5,087 bases of DNA. Origin: Trueperaceae bacterium (GTDB lineage Bacteria; Deinococcota; Deinococci; Deinococcales; Trueperaceae). The stretch covers positions 1 to 5,087 of the forward strand of contig SKSV01000314.1 of NCBI GenBank assembly GCA_007122815.1, written 5' to 3'. The number at the start of each line of letters is the position of its first letter. Position 1 is the first letter of the stretch. Both the position numbers and the translations under genes were made by a program. This document shows positions 1 to 5,087 of the stretch, one piece after another. Below the pieces are notes generated by a model. That model made no database searches and had not been told where the DNA came from. It worked only from the letters and a program-made list of their open reading frames with translations.

Positions 1-11
1 CATCCCTCCTT
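1..11 (-). promoter_or_regulatory. Strong Shine-Dalgarno of a gene leaving the left edge
   Basis: Read on the minus strand, positions 11 to 5 give AAGGAGG, a near-perfect Shine-Dalgarno. An ATG follows at 3-1, but its spacing from the GGAGG core is only one base, which is tighter than usual. The true start may therefore lie just outside the window. The gene would run leftward on the same strand as the CYTH gene, whose stop is about 50 nt upstream, so the two could be co-transcribed. Nothing of the product can be seen. Confidence 0.5.
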
Positions 12-29
12 AGCCTGTGGGCCGCTGAC

Positions 30-47
30 GGTGCTCAGCGCAGCACC
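30..47 (-). other. Small inverted repeat after the CYTH gene
   Basis: GGTGCT at 30-35 is the reverse complement of AGCACC at 42-47, leaving a 6-nt loop. It lies between the CYTH stop and the Shine-Dalgarno at the left edge. On the minus strand no run of T follows, so it is not a classical intrinsic terminator. In DNA this rich in G and C a 6-bp stem can arise by chance. Confidence 0.25.
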
Positions 48-61
48 CGAGGACGGTGCCC

Positions 62-691
62 TCAGCCCAGCGCCGCCCCGAGCGCCAGCAGAGCCTCGGC
101 GCGCTGCAGCTTGCTCGCGCCCGCCGGCGTCAGGGTCACCGCGCGTTCCAAGCGCTCGGCGACCTCCTGGAGCTCGCTGAGCTCCACGCCGTCGGCGGCT
201 TCGATCTCCGCCTCGCGGAAGAGCGCCTCGCGCTCGGCGCCGGGGTAGCGCGCCGAGACCTCGTCGAAACAGAGCTCAGCGACCTTCACGTCGCCCTTGC
301 GCAGGACGAAGACGCGACGCTCGGTGCGCACCTCGACCTGCGCGACGAGGCGCCGCGGCTCAACCGGCGTCAGCTGCGCCAGCCGCTCCAGCAGCTCCGC
401 GGGCCAGGCGCCGTGCTCGCCCAGCGGCAGCTCGAGCTCCTCGCGCTCGAACGCGGCACCGTGCCCACTCGCGACGCTCTTCAGGGTGGCCAGGCGCCGC
501 CCGTCGACCTCGCGGCGCCTGAGCGCCACGCCGGCCGCGCGCAATGCGAACTCCGCGGTGTCCACGTAGACGTCGCGCTGTTGACGCGTCCCGCCGGCCT
601 CGAGGCGGTAAGCGGAGCCGCGCATGGCGTCCTCTAGCACCTCGTCGGCGGGGGGTGGGTCCAGCAGGGAGAAGCGCAGCTCGCGTTCCAC
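62..691 (-). CDS. CYTH domain protein (triphosphate tunnel metalloenzyme family)
   Basis: This 209-residue protein has the hallmarks of the CYTH superfamily, whose members bind triphosphates or polyphosphate with metal ions inside a beta tunnel. The N-terminal ExExK signature appears as E2-R-E4-L-R6, with Arg in place of Lys. A VYVDT segment (about 41-45) leads into the arginine-rich ALRRRE strand (56-61). TLKS follows at 69-72, the acidic strand EREELELPL at 82-90, and a basic strand (about 113-130) for the phosphate chain. ELCFDEVSA (139-147), the EAEIEA strand (160-165) and a C-terminal SKLQRA (193-198) complete the pattern. No signal peptide or membrane segment is seen, so it is probably cytosolic. 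There is no CHAD domain, which often accompanies bacterial CYTH proteins. The GTG start is forced by an in-frame TAG at 703-701, twelve bases upstream. Its Shine-Dalgarno is poor, but a possible -10 element sits at leaderless distance. The family is fairly sure. The substrate (inorganic triphosphate, thiamine triphosphate, polyphosphate or a cyclic nucleotide) cannot be told from the sequence. Confidence 0.85.
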   Translation of the reverse strand: MERELRFSLLDPPPADEVLEDAMRGSAYRLEAGGTRQQRDVYVDTAEFALRAAGVALRRREVDGRRLATLKSVASGHGAAFEREELELPLGEHGAWPAELLERLAQLTPVEPRRLVAQVEVRTERRVFVLRKGDVKVAELCFDEVSARYPGAEREALFREAEIEAADGVELSELQEVAERLERAVTLTPAGASKLQRAEALLALGAALG

Positions 692-697
692 CCGCCC

Positions 698-703
698 AGT
701 CTA
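698..703 (-). promoter_or_regulatory. Candidate -10 element for a leaderless CYTH transcript
   Basis: On the minus strand, 703-698 reads TAGACT, fitting the TAnnnT pattern. It ends six bases before the GTG start at 691. That spacing would place transcription initiation at the start codon itself, as in the leaderless mRNAs known to be common in Deinococcus and actinobacteria. It agrees with the lack of a clear Shine-Dalgarno. No -35 is seen, so this is tentative. Confidence 0.3.
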
Positions 704-765
704 CGCGCACGCCGGCGCGCGCCCCCGTCCGGGACTATCGCCTGCGGGAGCGGCTGCGGGGTGCG

Positions 766-774
766 TGCTAGACT
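766..774 (+). promoter_or_regulatory. Candidate extended -10 promoter of the EF-G-2 gene
   Basis: The nine bases TGCTAGACT match the extended -10 pattern TGnTAnnnT. Initiation would fall near 781 and give a leader of roughly 77 nt before the ATG at 858. At 17-bp spacing the -35 position is GC-rich and matches TTGACA poorly, which is tolerable for extended -10 promoters. Confidence 0.35.
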
Positions 775-816
775 CCCCGTCACGAGCGTCACCAGCGTGT
801 GCCGCGCGCCGCGCGC

Positions 817-838
817 GTAGCTGCCGACGCGGCACTAC
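817..838 (+). other. Leader hairpin directly upstream of the EF-G-2 ribosome binding site
   Basis: GTAG (817-820) pairs with CTAC (835-838), and TGCCG (822-826) pairs with CGGCA (830-834). C821 is bulged and the loop is the triplet ACG (827-829). The nine-pair stem ends four bases before the Shine-Dalgarno at 843. No T run follows, so a terminator is unlikely. It could influence ribosome access or mRNA stability, or be chance folding of GC-rich DNA. Confidence 0.4.
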
Positions 839-842
839 AGCC

Positions 843-849
843 AAGGGAG
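843..849 (+). promoter_or_regulatory. Ribosome binding site deciding the EF-G-2 start
   Basis: AAGGGAG lies eight bases before the ATG at 858. It settles the start against an in-frame ATG at 624, which would add 78 low-complexity residues, lie inside the opposite-strand CYTH gene and have no ribosome binding site. Confidence 0.75.
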
Positions 850-857
850 TCACACAG

Positions 858-2903
858 ATGCCGCAGATCAGAAACGTCGCCGTCCTCTCCCACAGCGGCG
901 CCGGCAAGACATCGCTCGTCGAAGCGATGCTCTACCGAGCCGGCGCCATCACGACGTTGGGCTCCGTCGAAGATGGCAACACCGTCTCGGACGTGACGCC
1001 CGAGGAGAAACGCCGCAAGATCAGCATCTACTCCGGCATCCACCCGTACGAGTGGAAGGGATCGCACTTCAACGTCATCGACACGCCCGGCTACGCCGAC
1101 TTCGTGGGCGAGATCCGTGGCGCACAAGCGGCGGCGGACGGGGTGCTCATCGTCGTGTCGGCGGTCTCGGGCGTCGCCGTGGGCACCGAACGGGTGCACT
1201 CGTCCTCGTTCGAGCGCGAGCTCAACACCATCTTCGTCGTCAACAAGATGGACCGCGAGAACGCCGACTTCTTCCGCACCATGTCCTCGATCGAGGACTC
1301 CCTGGCTGGCAACATCGCCGCCATCCAGATCCCCATCGGACAAGCGGAGGACTTCCGCGGGATCGTCGACCTCATCGAGATGGTCGCCTACACCTGGCCC
1401 GAAGGCGAGCCCGTGAAGGGACCCATCCCCGACGAGGCCGAAGGCATGGCGCGCGAGTACCGCGAGCGGCTCGTCGAGTCGGTCGTGGAGACCGACGACG
1501 AACTGATGATGGCCTACCTCGAGGACCAGGACCTCGACAACGAGCGGCTCAAGCAGGCCTTCTTCAAGGCGGTCCGGGCCAACACCCTGCAGCCGGTGCT
1601 GATGACCTCGGCGCTGAAGCTCATGGGCGTCACCCTACTGCTCGACTTCATGAACGAGGGCGTGCGCACCGTGGAGGACCACCGCACGCTGCGCGTGGAG
1701 CGGGGCGAGATGCCACCGCTCGGGGTCGAGGGACCGTTCGTGGCGCGGGTGTTCAAGACCGTCATCGACCCGTACCTCGGCAAGGTCTCGATGATGCGGG
1801 TGCTCTCCGGCTCGCTCAAGGCGGGCTCACCGCTGCGTGACGTCACCCAGGACGCTGACCTGCGCACCGCGCACCTGTACGTGCCCAAGGGCAAGGACTT
1901 GAGCGAGGTCAAGCAGCTCGACGCGGGCATGATCGGCGCGATCACGAAGGCCGACCCCGTGCGTACGGGCGACACCTTGGCCGCGCCCGGCGTCGACGTG
2001 CTGCTCTCCCACATCCGCATGCCGAAGCCGGTCATGGCGCTCGCCCTGAAGCCGCAGACGCGCGCGGACGACGACAAGCTCAGCGAGGGCCTCAGCAAGC
2101 TGCTAGACGCCGACCCCACGCTGCAGCTCGTGCGCGACCCCGACACCCACCAGACCGTGCTGTGGGGTATGGGGCACGTGCACCTCGAGGTCGCCACCGG
2201 GGTGCTCTCCGAGCGCTTCGGCGTCAACGTCGACACCACGCCGCCGAAGATCAGCTACCGCGAGACCATCACCAACGAGGGCGACGCGCGCTACCGGCAC
2301 AAGAAGCAGACCGGCGGCGCGGGTCAGTTCGCTGAGGTGGCGCTGCGAGTGGAGCCCATGCCGCGCGACGGCGGTGAGGAGTTCGATTGGGCCGTCGTGG
2401 GCGGCACCATCCCCACCAACTTCCAGTCGAGCTGCGAGAAGGGTTTCCGCGCCGCGCTGGAGAAGGGCCCTCTGGGCTTCCGCGTGGTCGACGTGAAGGC
2501 CGTCGTGTACGACGGCAAGGACCACCCGGTCGACTCGAAGGACGTGGCCTTCCAGGTCGCCGCGGGAGAGGCCTTCAAGGAGGCCAGCTCCAAGGCGCAG
2601 CCGGTGCTGCTCGAGCCCATAGCGCTGGTGAAGGTGCGCGTGCCCGACCGCTACACCGGTGACGTGATCAGCGACCTGAACGGCCGCCGCGGGCGCATCC
2701 TCGGCATGGAGTCCGAGGGCACCGTCGCCGTGGTCAGTGCGCACGTGCCGATGGCGGAGCTGCAGAGCTACTCCGCTGACCTGCGCTCGATGACCGGCGG
2801 TCGCGGCGCCTTCTCGCTCGCTTTCGACCGGTACGACCACTGCCCGCAGCACGTGGCGCAGCGTGTGATGGCCGAGCAGGAGGCGGAGCAGGCGGCCAGC
2901 TAG
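858..2903 (+). CDS. fusA2: Elongation factor G paralogue, EF-G-2 type translational GTPase
   Basis: The 681-residue protein has all five EF-G domains in order: GTPase (about 1-275), II (about 292-385), III (about 389-465), IV (about 466-590) and V (about 591-681). Visible motifs are the P loop SHSGAGKTS (11-19), DTPGYADF (75-82), NKMD (129-132) and TSA (250-252). It resembles Thermus EF-G-2 as I remember it rather than canonical FusA. The P loop is not AHIDAGKTT. The switch I RGITI is RKISI (53-57), with Ser56 replacing the magnesium-binding Thr. The catalytic His after DTPG is Tyr79. Domain IV keeps KKQTGGAGQ (482-490), the GGTIP loop (515-519) and the tip His556 in YDGKDHPVDS, so a ribosome A-site interaction is plausible. 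Domain V carries RGRILGMESEG (611-621). EF-G proteins are cytosolic and drive tRNA translocation or ribosome recycling. The cellular role of this subgroup is less clear, and the substitutions suggest altered GTPase behaviour. The reading frame is intact. The gene stands alone, diverging from the CYTH gene and converging on the HemC-like gene. Confidence 0.93.
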   Translation: MPQIRNVAVLSHSGAGKTSLVEAMLYRAGAITTLGSVEDGNTVSDVTPEEKRRKISIYSGIHPYEWKGSHFNVIDTPGYADFVGEIRGAQAAADGVLIVVSAVSGVAVGTERVHSSSFERELNTIFVVNKMDRENADFFRTMSSIEDSLAGNIAAIQIPIGQAEDFRGIVDLIEMVAYTWPEGEPVKGPIPDEAEGMAREYRERLVESVVETDDELMMAYLEDQDLDNERLKQAFFKAVRANTLQPVLMTSALKLMGVTLLLDFMNEGVRTVEDHRTLRVERGEMPPLGVEGPFVARVFKTVIDPYLGKVSMMRVLSGSLKAGSPLRDVTQDADLRTAHLYVPKGKDLSEVKQLDAGMIGAITKADPVRTGDTLAAPGVDVLLSHIRMPKPVMALALKPQTRADDDKLSEGLSKLLDADPTLQLVRDPDTHQTVLWGMGHVHLEVATGVLSERFGVNVDTTPPKISYRETITNEGDARYRHKKQTGGAGQFAEVALRVEPMPRDGGEEFDWAVVGGTIPTNFQSSCEKGFRAALEKGPLGFRVVDVKAVVYDGKDHPVDSKDVAFQVAAGEAFKEASSKAQPVLLEPIALVKVRVPDRYTGDVISDLNGRRGRILGMESEGTVAVVSAHVPMAELQSYSADLRSMTGGRGAFSLAFDRYDHCPQHVAQRVMAEQEAEQAAS

Positions 2904-2925
2904 GCGTCACGGCCGCACCGCCGTC

Positions 2926-2958
2926 AGGTTGCGCGCAACCTTGGGCTACGCGCAACCT
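2926..2958. terminator. Convergent-gene hairpin with two alternative stems
   Basis: The 65-nt gap between the stops of the EF-G-2 and HemC-like genes contains a perfect 16-bp palindrome: AGGTTGCG at 2926-2933 followed directly by CGCAACCT at 2934-2941. A second copy of that right arm lies at 2949-2958 as CGCGCAACCT. It pairs perfectly over ten bases with 2926-2935, leaving a 13-nt loop. The position suggests a bidirectional transcription end for the two convergent genes. Neither side has a T run, so it is not a textbook intrinsic terminator. Confidence 0.5.
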
Positions 2959-2968
2959 CTGGCCACGC

Positions 2969-3823
2969 CTAACCCGAGGCGAGCGCAGACAACTGCTTGG
3001 CGACGTCCCGAGCCAGTTCGCTGCCGAGCTCCTCGGCCTCGCGCGCCTCTCCAGACACGAAGGCCTGTAGCGTGGTGTGCTCCGCCGCGACGGCGCCGAA
3101 GAGCGTCAACTCGCCTTCGTCGCTCACGGTAGCCAGCGCGCCTAGCGCTTGGCCGGGCAAACCCGCCGCGAAGGCGCGTTCGGCGCGCACGCGGTCGTAC
3201 GAGTGGCGGTGCTGCAGCGTGTAGCCGACCTCGCCGGCGAGGTCGTCGTCGCTTCGGGCGACGAGCGCCAGGCAGCCTTGACCAGGAGCGGGGGGCAGCG
3301 CCTCTGGCTCCAGCAGGACGCGGATGTGATCGCGCCGCTCCATCATGATCAGCGTGGAGGCGGGCAGCACGAGCAGGTCCAGCTCCCCGATCGCCAGGCG
3401 ACCGAGAGCGCCGTCGACGTCGCTGCCCACGATCTCGGTCTCGCCCACAGCGAACCCCGAACGCAGGAACGGCACGTCGCGCGAGGCGCCGACGCCGACC
3501 CGGGCGCCCTCAGGTAAGGCGTCGAGGCTGAGCGTGCTCTTGCTCACCAGCGCGAGCCGCGGTTCCACCCTCTTGGTGACCGCCACCAGGGTCACGCCCT
3601 CCGGAAGCACTGCGCGCAGGCCCTCGCAGGCCACCACGCCGAGCCCGATCTTGCCGTCGGTGAGCGCCTGGAGCACAGGATCGGCGTCGTCCGTCGGTGC
3701 GCCCGAGAGCGTGCGCAGCGCGAGCTGCACGTCCGGCCACTCGGCGGTGAGGTCTGAGAGAACGGTGCGCGCCAGACGTATGGCGAGCGCGCCGTCACGA
3801 TGGCCCAACAGGATGCGTGCCAT
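2969..3823 (-). CDS. HemC-like (porphobilinogen deaminase fold) protein lacking catalytic residues
   Basis: The 284-residue protein follows the layout of hydroxymethylbilane synthase, which joins four porphobilinogens into hydroxymethylbilane in heme synthesis. Against E. coli HemC from memory, GHRDGALA (7-14) matches the N-terminal TRxSxLA. Residues 77-110 match the REDPRDAFVS and SLDALP region, LPPAPGQGCLAL (176-187) matches the PAVGQG strand, and RVRAERAF (211-218) matches the AER helix. The tail from GELTLFGAV (237-245) matches domain 3. The active site is missing. HSMKDVP with catalytic Asp84 reads about VACEGLR (64-70). The KGLFVKELE lid segment is deleted (about 15 residues). GTSSLRR becomes VGASRD (111-116), the second Arg turning into Asp. 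The substrate arginines of RGNVGTR are Gly and Ala (133, 139). The cofactor Cys of GGCQVP is absent from LPGQALGAL (222-230). The only cysteines are C66 and C184, neither at that place. The frame is open and family-like, so this is not decay. The ATG at 3823 is preferred over a GTG at 3850 that has no ribosome binding site. The gene lies 60 nt behind metK on the same strand. Likely a pseudoenzyme or binding protein; an automatic label of HemC would probably overstate it. Confidence 0.75.
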   Translation of the reverse strand: MARILLGHRDGALAIRLARTVLSDLTAEWPDVQLALRTLSGAPTDDADPVLQALTDGKIGLGVVACEGLRAVLPEGVTLVAVTKRVEPRLALVSKSTLSLDALPEGARVGVGASRDVPFLRSGFAVGETEIVGSDVDGALGRLAIGELDLLVLPASTLIMMERRDHIRVLLEPEALPPAPGQGCLALVARSDDDLAGEVGYTLQHRHSYDRVRAERAFAAGLPGQALGALATVSDEGELTLFGAVAAEHTTLQAFVSGEAREAEELGSELARDVAKQLSALASG

Positions 3824-3836
3824 AGGCTCTTTTGTA
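3824..3836 (-). promoter_or_regulatory. Possible -10 element or weak ribosome site before the HemC-like gene
   Basis: On the minus strand, 3836-3831 reads TACAAA (four of six to TATAAT) and ends seven bases before the ATG, the spacing of a leaderless start. The overlapping AAAGAG (3832-3827) could instead be a weak, closely spaced Shine-Dalgarno. No -35 is visible. Read-through from metK is an equally good explanation for expression. Confidence 0.2.
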
Positions 3837-3849
3837 TCAGACCGGAGCA

Positions 3850-3872
3850 CCGGGCGCGCGGTGAGCGCCCGG
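3850..3872 (-). other. GC-rich hairpin between metK and the HemC-like gene
   Basis: CCGGGCGC (3850-3857) is the exact reverse complement of GCGCCCGG (3865-3872), with a 7-nt loop. It begins 12 nt after the metK stop. No T run follows in either direction. It may act as a partial terminator, or protect the 3' end of a metK transcript, which would uncouple the downstream gene. Confidence 0.4.
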
Positions 3873-3883
3873 GACGACCCCGT

Positions 3884-5065
3884 TCAAACGTTCGACACCG
3901 CCGCCCGCAACGCCTCGACGCGGTCGCAAGCCTCCCAGCTGAAGCCGTCACGGCCGAAGTGCCCGTAGGCGCTGGTGGCGCGGTAGACGGGTCGACGCAG
4001 GTCTAGCTGACGGATGATCGACGCCGGTCGCGCGTCGAAGACGTCCGCGATGGCGCGCTCCAGGGTCTCTTCGGGGACGCTGCCGGTGCCGAACGTGTCG
4101 ACGTACGCCCCGACCGGCTTCGCGACGCCGATGGCGTAAGCGAACTGCACCTGGCAGCGGCGAGCCAAACCGGCCGCGACCACGTTCTTCGCGACGTACC
4201 GGGCGTAGTAGCTGGCGCTGCGGTCGACCTTGGTGGGGTCCTTGCCGCTGAACGCCCCGCCGCCGTGCGGCGCGGCGCCGCCGTAGGTGTCCACCACGAT
4301 CTTGCGGCCCGTGAGGCCGGCGTCGCCCTGGGGGCCTCCCACCACGAACCGGCCGGTGGGGTTGATGAACGAGCGCATCCGCACCCCGCGCAGCGCCTCG
4401 GGAACGATCGCGTCGATGACGAGGCGCTCGACGTCGGTGCGCAGCTGCGCTAGGTCGACGTCGGGGTGATGCTGCGCCGACACCACCACGGCGTCCACGT
4501 AGGCGGGCCGTTCACCGTCGTACGCGACGGTCACCTGAGCCTTGCCGTCAGGGCGCAGGTAGGGGATGGTGCCGTCCTTGCGCACCTCCGCGAGTCGCAT
4601 GGTGAGCGCGTGCGCGAGCGTGATGGGGAGAGGCATGAGCTGCGCGGTCTCGTCGGAGGCGTAACCGAACATGATGCCTTGGTCGCCGGCCCCCTGGTGG
4701 CTGTCCTCGTCCTCGTCGTCCGAGTCGAAGGCCTTCTCGACGCCGCGGGCGATGTCCGGCGACTGCTCGTTCAGGGCTATGAGCACGGCGCTGTGGTCGG
4801 CGTCGAAGCCGTAGGTGGCGTCAACGTAGCCGACCTCGCGGACCGTCTGGCGCACGATCGCCTGGAGATCGACGTAAGTGTCAGTCGTCACCTCACCGGC
4901 CACCAACGCCAGGCCGGTAGTGAGCATCGTCTCGCACGCCACGCGGGCCACGGGATCGCGCTCCAGGATCGCGTCGAGGACGCTGTCGGAGATGCGGTCG
5001 GCGAGCTTGTCGGGATGGCCTTCGGTCACCGACTCCGAGGTGATCAGCTTGCGTGGGTGCGTCAC
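3884..5065 (-). CDS. metK: S-adenosylmethionine synthetase (methionine adenosyltransferase)
   Basis: MetK makes S-adenosylmethionine from methionine and ATP, releasing phosphate and pyrophosphate. It is a cytosolic enzyme, normally a tetramer, that supplies cellular methyl groups. From the chosen GTG start the protein has 393 residues, a normal length. The N-terminal ATP-site block [10 protein letters not shown] (11-20) has His17 and Asp19. The two family signatures are intact: [11 protein letters not shown] (126-136) and GGGAFSGKD (268-276). [15 protein letters not shown] (276-290) and the C-terminal TSAYGHFGR (364-372) are also typical. The protein resembles Thermus MetK as I recall it. The variable loop before GAGDQG is very acidic (DSDDEDED, 114-121), which is unusual. 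A TTG at 5077 would add four residues (M-E-E-A), but those codons contain the Shine-Dalgarno, so the GTG at 5065 is preferred. The HemC-like gene follows after 60 nt. Any SAM-responsive leader would lie beyond the window. Confidence 0.95.
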   Translation of the reverse strand: MTHPRKLITSESVTEGHPDKLADRISDSVLDAILERDPVARVACETMLTTGLALVAGEVTTDTYVDLQAIVRQTVREVGYVDATYGFDADHSAVLIALNEQSPDIARGVEKAFDSDDEDEDSHQGAGDQGIMFGYASDETAQLMPLPITLAHALTMRLAEVRKDGTIPYLRPDGKAQVTVAYDGERPAYVDAVVVSAQHHPDVDLAQLRTDVERLVIDAIVPEALRGVRMRSFINPTGRFVVGGPQGDAGLTGRKIVVDTYGGAAPHGGGAFSGKDPTKVDRSASYYARYVAKNVVAAGLARRCQVQFAYAIGVAKPVGAYVDTFGTGSVPEETLERAIADVFDARPASIIRQLDLRRPVYRATSAYGHFGRDGFSWEACDRVEALRAAVSNV

Positions 5066-5067
5066 GG

Positions 5068-5075
5068 CTTCCTCC
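5068..5075 (-). promoter_or_regulatory. Ribosome binding site deciding the metK start
   Basis: On the minus strand, 5075-5068 reads GGAGGAAG. The GGAGG core is followed by five bases and then GTG at 5065-5063. The site overlaps the codons after the alternative TTG at 5077, which argues that translation begins at the GTG. Confidence 0.65.
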
Positions 5076-5087
5076 AAGCCGACGCCG

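Larger units (their letters stand above)
692..857. other. Divergent intergenic region between the CYTH gene and the EF-G-2 gene
   Basis: These 166 bases separate two divergently transcribed genes and must carry their promoters. They contain one TAGACT hexamer in each direction, a leader hairpin next to the EF-G-2 ribosome binding site, and alternating GC tracts around 704-723 and 795-817. They also contain an imperfect tandem repeat of nine bases (778-786 and 787-795, eight of nine identical). That repeat falls near the expected transcription start of the EF-G-2 gene. No good -35 element is visible for either gene. Confidence 0.6.

Noticed and set aside
56..637. Plus-strand open frame of 193 codons opposite the CYTH gene
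   Set aside because: The opposite strand carries the CYTH motifs, whereas this frame is Leu/Arg/Ala-rich with no motif.
795..817. Alternating GC tract as a possible Z-DNA element
   Set aside because: Short alternating GC tracts are common at this base composition, and similar ones occur elsewhere in the window.
624..857. In-frame upstream ATG extending the EF-G-2 protein by 78 residues
   Set aside because: The extension is low-complexity Ser/Arg/Ala, overlaps the opposite-strand CYTH gene, lacks a ribosome binding site and has no EF-G homology. The start at 858 has a good AAGGGAG.
1514..2852. Long minus-strand open frames (about 240-250 codons) inside the EF-G-2 gene
   Set aside because: They are antisense shadows expected in GC-rich coding DNA. 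They have Ser/Arg- or His/Val-rich composition, no recognisable domain and no ribosome site.
3824..3850. GTG start for the HemC-like gene adding nine residues
   Set aside because: No ribosome site precedes it, and HemC homology begins right after the ATG at 3823.
3345..3968. Plus-strand open frame of 207 codons over the HemC-like gene and the metK end
   Set aside because: It is Ser/Arg/Pro-rich, runs across two clear minus-strand genes and their gap, and has no family motif.
5066..5077. TTG start for metK adding four residues
   Set aside because: The added codons contain the GGAGGAAG Shine-Dalgarno that serves the GTG at 5065, and MetK proteins usually begin close to that point.

Overview
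The window comes from a high-GC bacterial chromosome with ordinary housekeeping content. The best taxonomic guess is the Deinococcota, perhaps a Truepera-like lineage. This rests on the MetK and EF-G-2 proteins, which resemble what I recall of the Thermus versions, and on possible leaderless-type -10 elements. I could not run a search, so the placement is an inference. I see no mobile element, CRISPR array, tRNA or rRNA.

Layout from left to right. At 1-11, on the minus strand, there is a strong Shine-Dalgarno sequence for a gene that starts at or beyond the left edge. At 62-691 (-) there is a CYTH-domain protein of the triphosphate tunnel metalloenzyme type. A divergent intergenic region (692-857) carries candidate -10 elements in both directions and a leader hairpin just upstream of the next gene's ribosome binding site. 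At 858-2903 (+) there is a complete EF-G paralogue of the EF-G-2 (FusA2-like) type. The convergent gap (2904-2968) holds a palindrome and a competing 10-bp hairpin. At 2969-3823 (-) there is a protein with the overall sequence pattern of porphobilinogen deaminase (HemC) but without almost all of its catalytic residues. A 60-nt gap with a GC-rich hairpin separates it from metK (3884-5065, -), which encodes S-adenosylmethionine synthetase and is essentially complete. Only about 20 nt lie upstream of metK, so its promoter and any leader are outside the window.

The genes do not form one obvious pathway. MetK makes SAM, EF-G-2 is a translational GTPase paralogue, and the CYTH protein probably hydrolyses or binds a triphosphate or polyphosphate. 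The most unusual item is the HemC-like protein. It keeps the three-domain pattern (N-terminal strand, SLDALP segment, PGQG segment, AER helix and C-terminal domain). It lacks the HSxKD catalytic motif, most of the substrate-binding arginines, the active-site lid segment and the cysteine that anchors the dipyrromethane cofactor. It is either a pseudoenzyme of the tetrapyrrole pathway or a fold reused as a binding protein.
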